Source of the DNA: Paenibacillus sambharensis
GTDB lineage: Bacteria; Bacillota; Bacilli; Paenibacillales; Paenibacillaceae
Assembly: GCF_003233845.1 (NCBI RefSeq)
Contig: NZ_QKRB01000042.1
Span: 1-64,000, forward strand
Direction: 5' to 3'
DNA: 64,000 bases
Shown: positions 51,601-61,500 of the stretch, piece after piece
Numbering within the stretch: the stretch's first letter is position 1
How the letters are laid out: each line of letters starts with the position of its first letter
Program-made: the position numbers and the translations under genes
The notes under the pieces: model-generated
What the model was told of the DNA's origin: nothing
The model's input: only the letters and a program-made list of their open reading frames with translations
Databases searched by the model: none

Positions 51601-52584
51601 ATGAAACAGGAATACCGTTCTTCTTCCCCGGCTGTCTGGTATCCGCACGATACTTCAGAGGCCTGGCGATTGAAGGAAGCGTTCGCTGCTGACAGCCAAT
51701 ATATCGCAGGTGGCACATTGCTTCGCACGTGGTGGGAATCGGGGACGGCTGAACCGCCTCGCCATCTCATCAGCCTGAACAGCATTCCAGGCTTGAGTGG
51801 TGTTACGCTCCATGAGCATTATTTGATGATCGGCTCTCAGACCACGCTTGCGGGGATCCGGTATAACACTGCTGCAGCCCGTTACGCCCCGCTGCTTGTT
51901 GAAGCCTGCAGGGTCATTGCAGCACCTTCAGTCCGGAATCTAGCGACCATCGGGGGCAACATCAGCAGCATGGTGGGAGACTCGCTGCCTGCCCTTCTGG
52001 CATTGCATGCTGACTTACTGTGGTTTAACGGCAGCCAGACGGAGGCGGTTCCGCTGGAAGCATGGCTGGCCGAAGCTGAAACACGCTCAGGATCGGCTGC
52101 GCTGCTTACACATATTCGCATACCCTTGCACGGAATAAGACTGAAAACCGCTGAAGAAGTTGTTCACGAGAAGCGATTGTATGAGGGTGATGACGTGTTG
52201 CCCGTGGGATATGAAGTAAAGCGGCTATCCGCTTACGATAAAGTGGGAAGACGGGAGGCCTTCACGCCTTCTGTCGTAACAACAGCTATTATGGGCGATA
52301 TCACGGAAGAAGGCAGACTGGCTAATGTCTGTGTAGCTGCAGGCGGCGGCCAGACACCGCCTTCCCGGCTGCGAGCCCCGGAGTCTGTTCTGGAAGGCAG
52401 GCTGCTCAGTGATGCTGAGCTGCTCCACGCCTTGTACGAAGCAGTCTACACCGACTTTGATCCGGTCGGGGATGCATTTGCCGGAAGGGAATACCGGAGG
52501 CTGACTGCCGCTGGCCTGCTGACTGCTGCTGTATGGAAGTCGGCGAAGGGGATGGCCAGGGAGGAGGATTCAGGATGCTGTTGA
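51601..52584 (+). CDS. pucC: Xanthine dehydrogenase FAD subunit
   Basis: A 327-residue FAD-binding subunit of molybdenum hydroxylases. The FAD motifs are YIAGGTLLRTWWE (near residue 38) and APSVRNLATIGGNISSMVGDS (around 110-130), both conserved in CoxM/XdhB proteins. It passes electrons from the 2Fe-2S centres to NAD. GGGGGG precedes ATG 51601. The next gene begins 10 bases before its stop codon. Confidence 0.94.
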   Translation: MKQEYRSSSPAVWYPHDTSEAWRLKEAFAADSQYIAGGTLLRTWWESGTAEPPRHLISLNSIPGLSGVTLHEHYLMIGSQTTLAGIRYNTAAARYAPLLVEACRVIAAPSVRNLATIGGNISSMVGDSLPALLALHADLLWFNGSQTEAVPLEAWLAEAETRSGSAALLTHIRIPLHGIRLKTAEEVVHEKRLYEGDDVLPVGYEVKRLSAYDKVGRREAFTPSVVTTAIMGDITEEGRLANVCVAAGGGQTPPSRLRAPESVLEGRLLSDAELLHALYEAVYTDFDPVGDAFAGREYRRLTAAGLLTAAVWKSAKGMAREEDSGCC

Positions 52585-54944
52585 ACCGCAAGAACAGTGG
52601 TGAACGCTGGCGTATCCGTCCGGATGGTCGGGACAAGGTGACAGGAGCGATGAAATATTTAACCGACATGGCGCTGCCCGGCATGCTGACAGGTCTGGTG
52701 CTCCGCAGCCCCTACCCGCATGCCGCCATCCTTGGAATACGTGTGGATCAGGCGCGTAAGCTTCCCGGCGTTCATGCTGTATTGACCCACCTGGATGTGC
52801 CGGGCCTTAATGCTTACGGCATCGCAATCCAGGACCAGCCGGTCTTCTGTTATGACCGTGTCCGCTACGTAGGGGATGCTGTAGCGGCCGTAGCGGCCGA
52901 AACGCTGGAGCAGGCCGAGAGGGCGCTAGCGGCAATTGAGGTGGATTACGAGCAGCTGCCTGTGCTCGACAGTCCGGAGAAGGCGCTGGAGAACGATGCT
53001 GACCAGCTGCATCCGCATGGCAATGTTCTGCACCGGAATGCTTATAAGACAGGGGATGTGGAGCGGGCCTTTGAGAACTGCGCGCACATTGTGGAGGAGA
53101 CCTACAGCACACCGAGACAGATGCATACGTACATGGAGACGGAGGGCGGACTGTTCGTCCCGGGGACGGATCGGCTGCTGAATGTATATGCGCCGACCCA
53201 GCACGGCTTCATGGACCGGCTGCAGCTCTCACGGATTCTTGCTGTTCCGCAGGGAGACATCAGGATCGTATCCAGTCCGATCGGCGGTTCGTTCGGAGGG
53301 AAGGATGAGCTGAACGTTCAGCCGTATGGAGCCCTGCTTGCTATGAAAACCGGACGCCCGGTCAGGATTCATAATTCGCGCTGGGAATCGGTTAGAGTTG
53401 GACTTAAACGGCATCCGATGGTGATCACAATGCGCACGGGAGCGGATGCCGACGGGCGCCTGATTGCGCATCAAGTAAGGGTGACGGCAGATACAGGGCC
53501 CTACGCGACACTAGGCGCAGAGGTATTGAATTTTGCCACCGAGCATGTGACCGGCCCTTATCAATATGCAAATGTAGATGTGGAGAGCATGTCAGTGTTT
53601 ACCAATAACGGCATGTCCGGCGAATTTCGCGGCTTTGGCGGCAATCAGGCTATCTTTGCGCTGGAAGGGCAGATGGACCGGCTCGCTGAATGCCTCGGCA
53701 TGGACCCGTGGGAGTTTCGCAAGCTGAACTTGCGGGAGGCCGGCGATCCCGGACCGTTCGGCCAACCGATCGCCCGGACAGATGGCGCCCGGCAGGTATG
53801 GAAGTCGCTTCAGGAAAGCCGGCTGTGGAAGGAAAGGGAAGCGGCTCTTGAACGCAGGCCGGGAGCAGCTTGCGTGCCTGCCGGCAATCCGTCAACGGGT
53901 CCCAGTGATGATGGTCACAGTGCAGACTCCAAGTCCCCTTGGCTAAAGGAAGGGATTGGAGCAGCTTACGTCATGCATGGCGCCGGCCTGGGAGTGGGCA
54001 TTCCCGATCCTGCCGGCGGCAGGCTGCAGCTGGCCCGCGATGGCAGGATAGAGGCTGTGTTCGGCTATGAGGAGTTCGGTCAGGGGCTGATTGCCACGCT
54101 GGAGCTTATGCTGATCGAAACCTTCGGCCTTGCGCCGGAGGATATCCGCATTCGGATTGGCGATACGGACGTTGTACCGGACAGCGGCTCCAGTACGGCC
54201 TCAAGAGCTACAAGCATGATGTGGAAATCTGTACAGAACATGCGCATGCCATTCATGACAGCCCTTCTGGAAGCGGCGGGCAGGCTGCTGCACCGTAACC
54301 CCGGCCAGCTGCATATGGGCAGGGGCGGTATATACGGCCGGGCGGATGGAGAAGGAGAGGGGAGGAAGCTGCTGCTGCCGTATCAGGCGCTCGCTGCGAG
54401 TACGGATGAGCCGTTGATGGCGGAAACAAGGTTCAGCTATCCGGCCTCTCCTGTCGATCGGGTAGGCGCGCATTTTCTATACACCTATGCGGCGGTTGCG
54501 GTGAAGGTGGAGGTCAATACCCTCACAGGCAGAGTGCGGGTTGTCGATCAGTTTCATACCGTGGCAGCAGGTCCGGTCATGAACCCGCAAGGGTATCTGG
54601 GCCAGATTGAAGGGGGCAGCAGCATGGCGCTTGGGTTTACGCTAACGGAGGATGCAGTGATGACCGGGGGCTGCTATCTTACCCGAAACCTGGATACGTA
54701 TCTGGTGCCGACCATTGCTGAGCATATGGGCAGGATAGATGTTCTTCCGATTGAGGAGCTGCCACCGGGAGATCCGCATGGTCCCCGCGGAATCGGCGAA
54801 ATCGGCTCAGTCGGTCTGGCTCCGGCTGTTGCGGCAGCCGTCAGACAGGCGGTTGGCAGGTGGGTGTGCAAGCTTCCGATCGACCCGGCTGAGCTGCAGG
54901 AACGCCCTCATTTTACGCAGAAGGCGGTGGCTGTTCATGAATGA
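52575..54944 (+). CDS. pucD: Xanthine dehydrogenase molybdenum subunit
   Basis: The 789-residue catalytic subunit, hydroxylating hypoxanthine and xanthine to urate on a molybdopterin cofactor. Recognisable elements: RPDGRDKVTGAMKYLTDMALPG at the start, GGSFGGKDELNVQPYGALLA, GFGGNQAIFALEGQMD, EEFGQGL, DTDVVPDSGSSTASRAT and, near the end, GPRGIGEIGSVGLAPAVAAA (active-site Glu region GE-x-G). The ATG at 52575 follows GAGGAGGA and overlaps pucC. The following Fe-S subunit starts 8 bases before its stop. Confidence 0.95.
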   Translation: MLLNRKNSGERWRIRPDGRDKVTGAMKYLTDMALPGMLTGLVLRSPYPHAAILGIRVDQARKLPGVHAVLTHLDVPGLNAYGIAIQDQPVFCYDRVRYVGDAVAAVAAETLEQAERALAAIEVDYEQLPVLDSPEKALENDADQLHPHGNVLHRNAYKTGDVERAFENCAHIVEETYSTPRQMHTYMETEGGLFVPGTDRLLNVYAPTQHGFMDRLQLSRILAVPQGDIRIVSSPIGGSFGGKDELNVQPYGALLAMKTGRPVRIHNSRWESVRVGLKRHPMVITMRTGADADGRLIAHQVRVTADTGPYATLGAEVLNFATEHVTGPYQYANVDVESMSVFTNNGMSGEFRGFGGNQAIFALEGQMDRLAECLGMDPWEFRKLNLREAGDPGPFGQPIARTDGARQVWKSLQESRLWKEREAALERRPGAACVPAGNPSTGPSDDGHSADSKSPWLKEGIGAAYVMHGAGLGVGIPDPAGGRLQLARDGRIEAVFGYEEFGQGLIATLELMLIETFGLAPEDIRIRIGDTDVVPDSGSSTASRATSMMWKSVQNMRMPFMTALLEAAGRLLHRNPGQLHMGRGGIYGRADGEGEGRKLLLPYQALAASTDEPLMAETRFSYPASPVDRVGAHFLYTYAAVAVKVEVNTLTGRVRVVDQFHTVAAGPVMNPQGYLGQIEGGSSMALGFTLTEDAVMTGGCYLTRNLDTYLVPTIAEHMGRIDVLPIEELPPGDPHGPRGIGEIGSVGLAPAVAAAVRQAVGRWVCKLPIDPAELQERPHFTQKAVAVHE

Positions 54945-55458
54945 GAACCGGGCAGCCGAGCGCCCGGCTGCACCTGGAACCGAGCTGTATGTCAATGGAA
55001 ACAGGGTGACTGTCTGCACAGAGCCTTCCAAGCGCCTGCTTCACGTGCTGCGCGATGAACTGCAGATGACTGGTGCGAAGCGCTCATGTGAAATAGGACG
55101 CTGCGGGGCCTGTATGGTGCTGCTGGATGGCAGGCCTGTAAATGCATGTCTGACCATGCTGTACCAATGCGGCGGAAGAACGGTAACAACAATTGAAGGT
55201 ATTGCACCGCAAGAGTCAGGAGGGCTCGACCCGGTTCAGCAGGCCTTCCTGGAAGAGGGCGGGTATCAGTGCGGCTACTGTACACCTGGCATGATCATCT
55301 CCGTTAAGGCGCTGCTTGACTTCATTCCTGATCCCACCGATGAAGAGATTACAGAAGCATTATCAGGAAACATATGCCGCTGCACAGGCTACGGCGGGAT
55401 TATCCGATCCGTGCGCCGCGCTTCCGAGCTCAAGAAAATAAGCAGTAGTGATGCTTAG
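54937..55458 (+). CDS. pucE: Xanthine dehydrogenase 2Fe-2S subunit
   Basis: A 173-residue iron-sulfur subunit with two [2Fe-2S] clusters: the plant-ferredoxin-type motif CEIGRCGACMVLLDGRPVNAC and the C-terminal CGYCTPGMII with CRCTGYGG. It relays electrons from the Mo centre of PucD to the FAD of PucC. The ATG at 54937 overlaps the pucD stop by 8 bases. A roughly 20-residue N-terminal extension (AAERPAAPGTEL) precedes the ferredoxin domain. Confidence 0.95.
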   Translation: MNENRAAERPAAPGTELYVNGNRVTVCTEPSKRLLHVLRDELQMTGAKRSCEIGRCGACMVLLDGRPVNACLTMLYQCGGRTVTTIEGIAPQESGGLDPVQQAFLEEGGYQCGYCTPGMIISVKALLDFIPDPTDEEITEALSGNICRCTGYGGIIRSVRRASELKKISSSDA

Positions 55459-55560
55459 TAGAGAATCTGTTCATCAGAGAACAGCAAAGCTCAAACTGAC
55501 GGGCAGGCTGCAGAAGTGCATATGAAAAGTTGGGAGCAGTGTGTGGAAGGGCGGGTTCAT

Positions 55561-56058
55561 ATGAAGATTGCGATAGATCAGCTTAATGAAATGGACCGGG
55601 CTGCTTTTGTACGGCAGCTGGAAGGGATTTACGAGCATTCGTTATGGGTGGCGGAGCAGGCTGCCGGTGCGGGCCCCTTCGTGTCAGTGGAGCATCTGGC
55701 GAAGGTTATGTCAGAAATCGTGGACAGTGCCGGAGAAGAACAGAAGCTGAGGCTTATTCGGGCGCATCCTGATTTGGCTGCGAGAATGTCCCTGACTGAC
55801 TATTCCGCGAAGGAACAGCAGGGCGCGGGTCTGCGGCAGCTGGGCAAGGAGGAGCTTGAAGTGTTCGATGAAGCCAACCGCCGGTACACTGCGAAGTTCG
55901 GGTTTCCCTTCATCATTGCGGTGCGCGGCTTGGATAAGACAGCTATTCTGGATGCGCTCCGCCGGAGGACCGGCAGCACGCTGGACAACGAGAAGGCGGA
56001 GGCCATCCGGCAAATTCACAGTATCGCACGTCTGCGCCTGCTGGATCTGATTGAATAG
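55561..56058 (+). CDS. uraD: OHCU decarboxylase
   Basis: A 165-residue 2-oxo-4-hydroxy-4-carboxy-5-ureidoimidazoline decarboxylase, giving S-allantoin. The catalytic His-Pro is in RAHPDLAARM and the family region EEQGAGL appears as KEQQGAGLRQLG, with FGFPFIIAVRG after it. In B. subtilis this domain is the N-terminal part of PucL, fused to uricase; here it is a separate gene 85 bases upstream of uricase. The ATG at 55561 follows GAAGGGCGG; an upstream ATG at 55516 lacks a site. Confidence 0.93.
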   Translation: MKIAIDQLNEMDRAAFVRQLEGIYEHSLWVAEQAAGAGPFVSVEHLAKVMSEIVDSAGEEQKLRLIRAHPDLAARMSLTDYSAKEQQGAGLRQLGKEELEVFDEANRRYTAKFGFPFIIAVRGLDKTAILDALRRRTGSTLDNEKAEAIRQIHSIARLRLLDLIE

Positions 56059-56143
56059 GAGGAGCTGACTCCGACACCGGCTTGCCGTGCTGCCTCACAA
56101 GAGCAAGCATTCATAGAGACAAGAGTAGAGAGGAAGGGTTCAA

Positions 56144-57103
56144 ATGATGAAGCTGAAGAGCGGACGGACGCTCTATTATGGCAAAGGGGATGTCATGACG
56201 TACCGTACCTGCGCCAAGCCGCTTGAGACAGCGCCTGTGCCGGAATCCCGGTATACAGGCTGCGATAATGTTATATTCGCACATAATGTGCTGTTCTCGG
56301 TTAGCGGGGAATCGCTGCTGTCATCGTTCACCCAGGGCGACAATTCGCTTGTTGTGGCGACGGACTCTATGAAGAACTTTATTCTGCGGGAGACCGCAGC
56401 TTATGAGGGAGCGACCACTGAGGGACTGCTGCACTTTATTGCCGAGCGCTTCTTCGCAAAATATCCGCATATCACGAGCATCGAAATCAGCGGAGACCGG
56501 ATACCCTTCCTGCCGGTTGACGTTCCCGGTCCGGAGGGGCTGCAGCCGAGCGGATTGGTATACCGCCGCTCACATAATGACCATGCCAGTGCCTTGCTTT
56601 CGCTGAGCCGGACGGAGGATGGCTGCGAGGTAACGGAGCACCGCTCCGTATTATCCGGCCTGCAGCTGATCAAAGTCAGCGGCAGCTCCTTTTACGGGTT
56701 CGTGAGGGATGAATACACGACGCTGCCGGACAGCTATGACCGCCCGCTGTTCATCTTCCTGGATATCATCTGGCGATATAACGATGTAAAGGATGCGCTT
56801 GACAGCGGCAACGGAGCCTATGTAGCTGCCGAACAGATTAGCGACATTGCGCATGCCGTATTCCACGAATTCAACACGCCTTCCATCCAATATCTGATTT
56901 ACCAGATCGGTTTAAGGCTGCTTGCCCGATATCCGCAGCTGGCGGAGGTCGGCTTTGAGTCCAATAACCGTACCTGGGAAACAGTGGTGGACCCAGCCGA
57001 AGAACTGAAGCCGGGCGTGTTTACCGAGCCGCGTCCGCCGTATGGATTTCAGGGCTTTACAATGACCAGAGAGGATCTCATATCCGAAGGAGAGCAGTCC
57101 TGA
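56144..57103 (+). CDS. pucL: Urate oxidase (uricase)
   Basis: Factor-independent uricase (319 aa) converting urate to 5-hydroxyisourate and hydrogen peroxide. The fold has two T-fold domains; the catalytic Lys-Thr pair is represented by YYGKGDVMTYRT at the start and VVATDSMKNFI near residue 70. The C-terminal half keeps the FGFTEPR-like region VFTEPRPPYGFQGFTM. Ribosome site GAGGAAGGG. The HIU hydrolase ATG overlaps its stop codon by one base, so the two work in series and are coupled. Confidence 0.95.
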   Translation: MMKLKSGRTLYYGKGDVMTYRTCAKPLETAPVPESRYTGCDNVIFAHNVLFSVSGESLLSSFTQGDNSLVVATDSMKNFILRETAAYEGATTEGLLHFIAERFFAKYPHITSIEISGDRIPFLPVDVPGPEGLQPSGLVYRRSHNDHASALLSLSRTEDGCEVTEHRSVLSGLQLIKVSGSSFYGFVRDEYTTLPDSYDRPLFIFLDIIWRYNDVKDALDSGNGAYVAAEQISDIAHAVFHEFNTPSIQYLIYQIGLRLLARYPQLAEVGFESNNRTWETVVDPAEELKPGVFTEPRPPYGFQGFTMTREDLISEGEQS

Positions 57104-57471
57104 TGGGCGGGCGTGTGACGACTCACGTGCTGGATTTGTCCAGCGGCGGGCCGGCTTCCGGCATGAAGGTCGAGCTGTATATGCTGGCTGGCGGATCGGG
57201 TCTGAGTATTAGACTTGCTGAAGGTGTGACTAGCAGGGACGGCAGACTGGATGAGCCGCTTCTGGCCGGGCAGGATATGAGGTCCGGTATATATGAATTG
57301 CAGTTCCACGTTGGTGCGTATTACGACAGCCGGCAGAGCTGTGAATCTGATGCCAAGACGGCGTTTCTGGATCAAGTTCCGGTCCGGTTCAGGATTGAAG
57401 CGGCGGAGGAGCACTATCATATCCCGCTGCTCGTTGCCCCCGGCGGGTACAGCACGTATAGAGGCAGCTGA
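57103..57471 (+). CDS. pucM: 5-Hydroxyisourate hydrolase
   Basis: A 122-residue transthyretin-like HIU hydrolase that opens hydroxyisourate to OHCU. The N-terminal RVTTHVLDLSSGGPASGMKV supplies the conserved His, and the C-terminal signature YSTYRGS is complete; the central HIPLLVAPGGYS fits. It starts within the uricase stop codon (TGATGG) and precedes allantoinase by 77 bases. Confidence 0.95.
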   Translation: MGGRVTTHVLDLSSGGPASGMKVELYMLAGGSGLSIRLAEGVTSRDGRLDEPLLAGQDMRSGIYELQFHVGAYYDSRQSCESDAKTAFLDQVPVRFRIEAAEEHYHIPLLVAPGGYSTYRGS

Positions 57472-57548
57472 TTGCTAAAGGAGTGCGCGATACCAGAAGG
57501 CTTCCGAAGAAACGAGAGAGTTAGGTGCAAAGCAGGGAGGTGACACAT

Positions 57549-58940
57549 ATGTCATTAGATCTGGTCATACACGGAGGGTCCGTTGTACTGCCAAACCGTG
57601 TCATGCCGCTTGATATCGCCATCCGGGACGGGAGAATAACAGCCTTGAGCAGCAGGGGCGAGTCGGAGGGCTGGCCTGCAGAGCGGCGGGTTGATGCCTC
57701 CGGATTGCATGTATTCCCGGGCATGATTGATGTGCACGTCCATTTCAATGAGCCGAACCTCGGCCATTGGGAGGGCTTCGCTGCCGGATCAGCCGCTCTG
57801 GCGGCGGGAGGCTGCACGACTTATATTGACATGCCCCTGAACGGGAATCCGCCGACGGTCACCGTGAAGGCATTTGAAGCCAAGCTTAAGCTTGCATCCG
57901 GTCAATCGGCAGTTGACTATTGCTTGTGGGGCGGTCTGGTGCCTGGGAATGCCGGGGAGCTGGAAGGTATGGCCCGAGCGGGCGCGGCCGGTTTCAAGGC
58001 GTTCCTCTCGGATCCGGGAGGAGTGGGAGAAGGCCGGTTCCGTCAGGCGGATGACTGGACGCTCTATGAGGGGATGAAGCGTATCGCTTCCTTCGGCGGT
58101 CTGCTTGCCCTGCATGCCGAGAACGACACGATTACCTCCATGCTGGGAGAGGCAGCGGCGGCGGAGGGTAGGACGGATGCAAGCTCCTTTGCTGCTTCCC
58201 GGCCTGTTGCAGCGGAGACGGAAGCGGTGGGAAAAGCACTGCATTTTGCCGCTTTAACCGGCTGCAGGCTTCATTTTGTCCATATCAGCAGCCCGGATGC
58301 TGTGCGGATGATTACTGACGCCAAAGCCGCGGGACTGGATGTAACGGCTGAAACATGCCCGCACTATCTGCTGCTTACCGACGAAGATATGGCAGCCATC
58401 GGGCCTGCCGCCAAATGCGCGCCGCCCTTAAGAGGCAGGGAGCAGATAGAGCAGCTGTGGGCGCTGCTGGAAGAGGGGCAGATCGACCTGATTGCCTCCG
58501 ACCATTCTCCCTGCCCCACTTCGATGAAGGAGCCGGCAAGCGGGTCGTTTCTGGATGCTTGGGGCGGCATATCGGGCGCCCAAAGCTCTCTTGAGCTGAT
58601 GCTCGATGAGGGGGTGAAGCGCAGAGGCTTGTCCTGTGAACGAATCTCCAAGCTGTTGTCCGGCAATCCTGCACGGCGGTTCGGCTTGTACCCTAATAAG
58701 GGCGAGATAATGGTCGGCGCGGAAGCCGATTTGGCTCTTGTGGATATGAATCGTTCTTATACGCTGCAAGCAGAGCATCTGAAATACCGGCATAAGCACA
58801 GCCCCTATATTGGAAGGACGATCGGCTGCCGTGTGGCGGCGACTTATGTGCGCGGTGTTAAGGTTTATGACCTGGCCTGCAGGGAGGCTGTCGCTAAGGA
58901 TCATGGAAGGCCTGTTCTGCCGCGAGGGATTCCGTTGTAA
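57549..58940 (+). CDS. pucH: Allantoinase
   Basis: A 463-residue allantoinase of the dihydroorotase/hydantoinase superfamily, opening allantoin to allantoate. Metal ligands: GMIDVHVHFNEP (HxH), the carboxylated Lys in GFKAFLSDPG, LHAENDTI, HFVHISSPDAV and ASDHSPCP (Asp). GGGAGG lies 9 bases before ATG 57549. It is in line with the rest of the puc genes. Alternative: hydantoinase, but context makes allantoinase far likelier. Confidence 0.94.
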   Translation: MSLDLVIHGGSVVLPNRVMPLDIAIRDGRITALSSRGESEGWPAERRVDASGLHVFPGMIDVHVHFNEPNLGHWEGFAAGSAALAAGGCTTYIDMPLNGNPPTVTVKAFEAKLKLASGQSAVDYCLWGGLVPGNAGELEGMARAGAAGFKAFLSDPGGVGEGRFRQADDWTLYEGMKRIASFGGLLALHAENDTITSMLGEAAAAEGRTDASSFAASRPVAAETEAVGKALHFAALTGCRLHFVHISSPDAVRMITDAKAAGLDVTAETCPHYLLLTDEDMAAIGPAAKCAPPLRGREQIEQLWALLEEGQIDLIASDHSPCPTSMKEPASGSFLDAWGGISGAQSSLELMLDEGVKRRGLSCERISKLLSGNPARRFGLYPNKGEIMVGAEADLALVDMNRSYTLQAEHLKYRHKHSPYIGRTIGCRVAATYVRGVKVYDLACREAVAKDHGRPVLPRGIPL

Positions 58941-58969
58941 TACAGACTGCAAATCAGAAGGGAGAGTGA

Positions 58970-60226
58970 ATGATGATGAGAATGACGATGGAGCAGGCAT
59001 CCGGCGTGACAAGCTTGCTGGATGAGCTGGCGGGCTATGGCAGCACGGCTGATGGAGGGGTCACACGGCTGCTCTATTCGCAGTCCTGGAAGGATGCACA
59101 GTCGTTTCTCGCAGCTAAAATGTCTGCAGCCGGCCTCGAAGTCCGCTATGACCGGGTGGGGAATCTGTTTGGCCGCATGGAAGGAAGCCGTAAGGGACAG
59201 GGGGTGGTTCTGACTGGCTCCCACATCGATACAGTCCGTTCAGGAGGCAGGTATGACGGTGCCTACGGGATAGCCGCATCGCTAGCTGCGGTAGCATTCC
59301 TGCGGTCGGCCTACGGGGAGCCAAGAAGACCCCTTGAGGTTGTCTCATTCTGTGAGGAGGAGGGCAGCCGGTTTCCGCTGGCCTATTGGGGTTCGGGCAA
59401 TATTACGGGCGCTTATTCAACCGGTATGGCACAGCGGGTGGTAGACCCGCAGGGCATCACGCTGGCACATGCGATGCAGGCTGCAGGCTTCGGCAGAGAG
59501 GATCAGCCGGAGTGCCTGCGCAAGGATTTGGCAGCGTTCGTAGAGGTCCATGTTGAACAGGGGGTCATCCTGGAAAGGACCGGCGGCAGGATAGGTGTTG
59601 TAGAGACGATTGCCGGCCAGCGGCGTTATGTTGTCACGGTGAAGGGGGAGACCAATCACGCGGGAACGACCCCAATGGCGATGCGGCGCGATGCGGCCGC
59701 AGGAGCAGCCGAGATGATCGCGATGCTGGAGAGAGCTGCTAACAGAGCGGGTGAACCGCTCGTGGCAACGGTAGGGAGAATGAAGCTGATGCCGAATATC
59801 CCCAATGTTATAGCAGGTACGGTGGAGTTCACCCTGGATATCCGGCATATATCCGAAACGCTGCTGACCGGGTTCAGCGACGCTGTTATCGGTTCATTCC
59901 ATTCCGTGGCGGAGCGCAGGGGCCTGGAGCTTGACGTGCATGCAGCCCTTCAGGCAAGACCAGCGCCCATGGATCCCGTGCTGACCGGCCGGCTGGAGAA
60001 GATATGCTCGGACGGCGGAATCTCTTACCGAAGAATGATGAGCGGAGCAGGGCATGACGGGCAGATGTTCGTTAACTGCTGTCCGACAGCGATGCTGTTC
60101 GTCCCAAGTAAGGGAGGTGTCAGTCATTCTCCCGAGGAATATACGGCTGCCGAAGATCTGGCCTATGGAGTAGTCGTGCTGGCCGAGATGCTCTATGATC
60201 TTGCTTACGAGGAGACGCTGACATGA
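58970..60226 (+). CDS. pucF: Allantoate amidohydrolase
   Basis: A 418-residue M20-family amidohydrolase cleaving allantoate to S-ureidoglycine, ammonia and CO2. Metal-site motifs: TGSHIDTVRSGGRYDGAYG (HxD), FCEEEGSRFP (Glu-Glu) and VEVHVEQGVILE, plus the C-terminal GAGHDGQMFVNCCPTAM and SHSPEEYTA. It resembles AllC and N-carbamoyl-amino-acid hydrolases. The next gene overlaps by four bases (ATGA). Confidence 0.94.
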   Translation: MMMRMTMEQASGVTSLLDELAGYGSTADGGVTRLLYSQSWKDAQSFLAAKMSAAGLEVRYDRVGNLFGRMEGSRKGQGVVLTGSHIDTVRSGGRYDGAYGIAASLAAVAFLRSAYGEPRRPLEVVSFCEEEGSRFPLAYWGSGNITGAYSTGMAQRVVDPQGITLAHAMQAAGFGREDQPECLRKDLAAFVEVHVEQGVILERTGGRIGVVETIAGQRRYVVTVKGETNHAGTTPMAMRRDAAAGAAEMIAMLERAANRAGEPLVATVGRMKLMPNIPNVIAGTVEFTLDIRHISETLLTGFSDAVIGSFHSVAERRGLELDVHAALQARPAPMDPVLTGRLEKICSDGGISYRRMMSGAGHDGQMFVNCCPTAMLFVPSKGGVSHSPEEYTAAEDLAYGVVVLAEMLYDLAYEETLT

Positions 60227-61500
60227 CCGACTATGCAGATTTGGCCCCGTCATCACGCAGGATTATGACCCCTGGACCGGTGGAGGTCGATCCGCGGGTG
60301 CTGAGGGCGCTATCCTACCCTATACTTGGTCAATTCGATCCAGAGTTTACCGCTATTATGAATGAGACGATGGGTATGCTCCGGCTGCTGTTCAGGACGG
60401 ACAACAAGTGGGCCTACCCTGTAGACGGGACCTCCCGCTCGGGTATCGAAGCGGTGCTGACAAGTCTGATTGAGCCGGGTGACCGGGTGCTGATTCCAAT
60501 CTACGGACGGTTCGGCCACCTGCTTCATGAAATAGCAGAGCGGGTCGGGGGAGAGGTAACGACAATTGAGAAGCCGTGGGGCACTGTATTTGATCCCGCC
60601 GAGGTCATCGCGGCTATGGACAGAGTGAGGCCTGAGCTTGTCGTTATGGTGCACGGCGAAACATCCACCGGCCGGATGCAGCCGCTTGAAGCAATCGGGC
60701 GGGAATGCCGGCGGCGGGACATTCTGTTTGTAGTCGATGCTGTCGCTACGATCGGCGGTGTTCCTGTTGAGACAGACGCATGGTGTATGGATGCGGTGAT
60801 CGGCGGCACGCAAAAATGCTTGTCCGTCCCCTCCGGCATGGCGCCGGTCACGTATAACGGGCGGGCGGAGGAGAAGGTGCTCGCCCGCAAGAGAATCGAA
60901 CGCGGTCTGCGAATGCCGCAGGATTCCACAGAAATTCCGGGCCGCGGCCTTGCGGCAGCTGTACAGCATGCTTATATTAGAAGCAATTATCTTGATCTCA
61001 GCCAGCTTCAGGATTATTGGAGTCCGTCCAGGCTGAATCATCATACGGAGATGACATCTATGCTGTACGGACTCCGGGAAGGCCTGCGCATCCTGCTGCA
61101 GGAAGGGCTGGATGCGCGTTTCGAGCGGCACAGGCTGCATGAGAAGGCGCTCACTGCCGGTCTGCAAGCGATGGGGGCAAGCTTGTACGGAGACCCTGCA
61201 TGCAAGCTGCCGGTTGTGACCTGTGTCAACATCCCGGAAGGCATTGATGGTGATTCAGTAAGAGCGATGCTGCTGGAGAAGTTCGGAATTGAGATCGCGA
61301 GCTCGTTTGGTCCGCTGAAGGGCCGGATCTGGCGGATCGGGACGATGGGCTACAGCTGCCGCAGGGATAATATTCTGCAGCTGCTGGGAGCGTTCGAAGC
61401 CGTTCTGCTGCGGCACGGTGTGCGTCTGCCTGCCGGTGAAGCTGTGCAGGCGGCTCTTCATATCTACGAACAGCAGGCTTCTTCAAAGGCTGATGTATGA
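60223..61500 (+). CDS. pucG: (S)-Ureidoglycine-glyoxylate aminotransferase
   Basis: A 425-residue class V PLP aminotransferase of the alanine-glyoxylate/serine-pyruvate type. PLP lysine is in VIGGTQKCLSVPSGMAPVTY, with VVDAVATIGGVPVETDAW supplying the ring-binding Asp. B. subtilis PucG transfers the amino group of ureidoglycine to glyoxylate, yielding oxalurate and glycine, and the operon position implies the same role here. It ends the puc run; a stem-loop follows the stop codon. Confidence 0.93.
   Translation: MTDYADLAPSSRRIMTPGPVEVDPRVLRALSYPILGQFDPEFTAIMNETMGMLRLLFRTDNKWAYPVDGTSRSGIEAVLTSLIEPGDRVLIPIYGRFGHLLHEIAERVGGEVTTIEKPWGTVFDPAEVIAAMDRVRPELVVMVHGETSTGRMQPLEAIGRECRRRDILFVVDAVATIGGVPVETDAWCMDAVIGGTQKCLSVPSGMAPVTYNGRAEEKVLARKRIERGLRMPQDSTEIPGRGLAAAVQHAYIRSNYLDLSQLQDYWSPSRLNHHTEMTSMLYGLREGLRILLQEGLDARFERHRLHEKALTAGLQAMGASLYGDPACKLPVVTCVNIPEGIDGDSVRAMLLEKFGIEIASSFGPLKGRIWRIGTMGYSCRRDNILQLLGAFEAVLLRHGVRLPAGEAVQAALHIYEQQASSKADV

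Noticed and set aside
60310-61167. 285-codon open frame antisense to pucG
   Set aside because: Shadow of the aminotransferase gene; composition is not protein-like.
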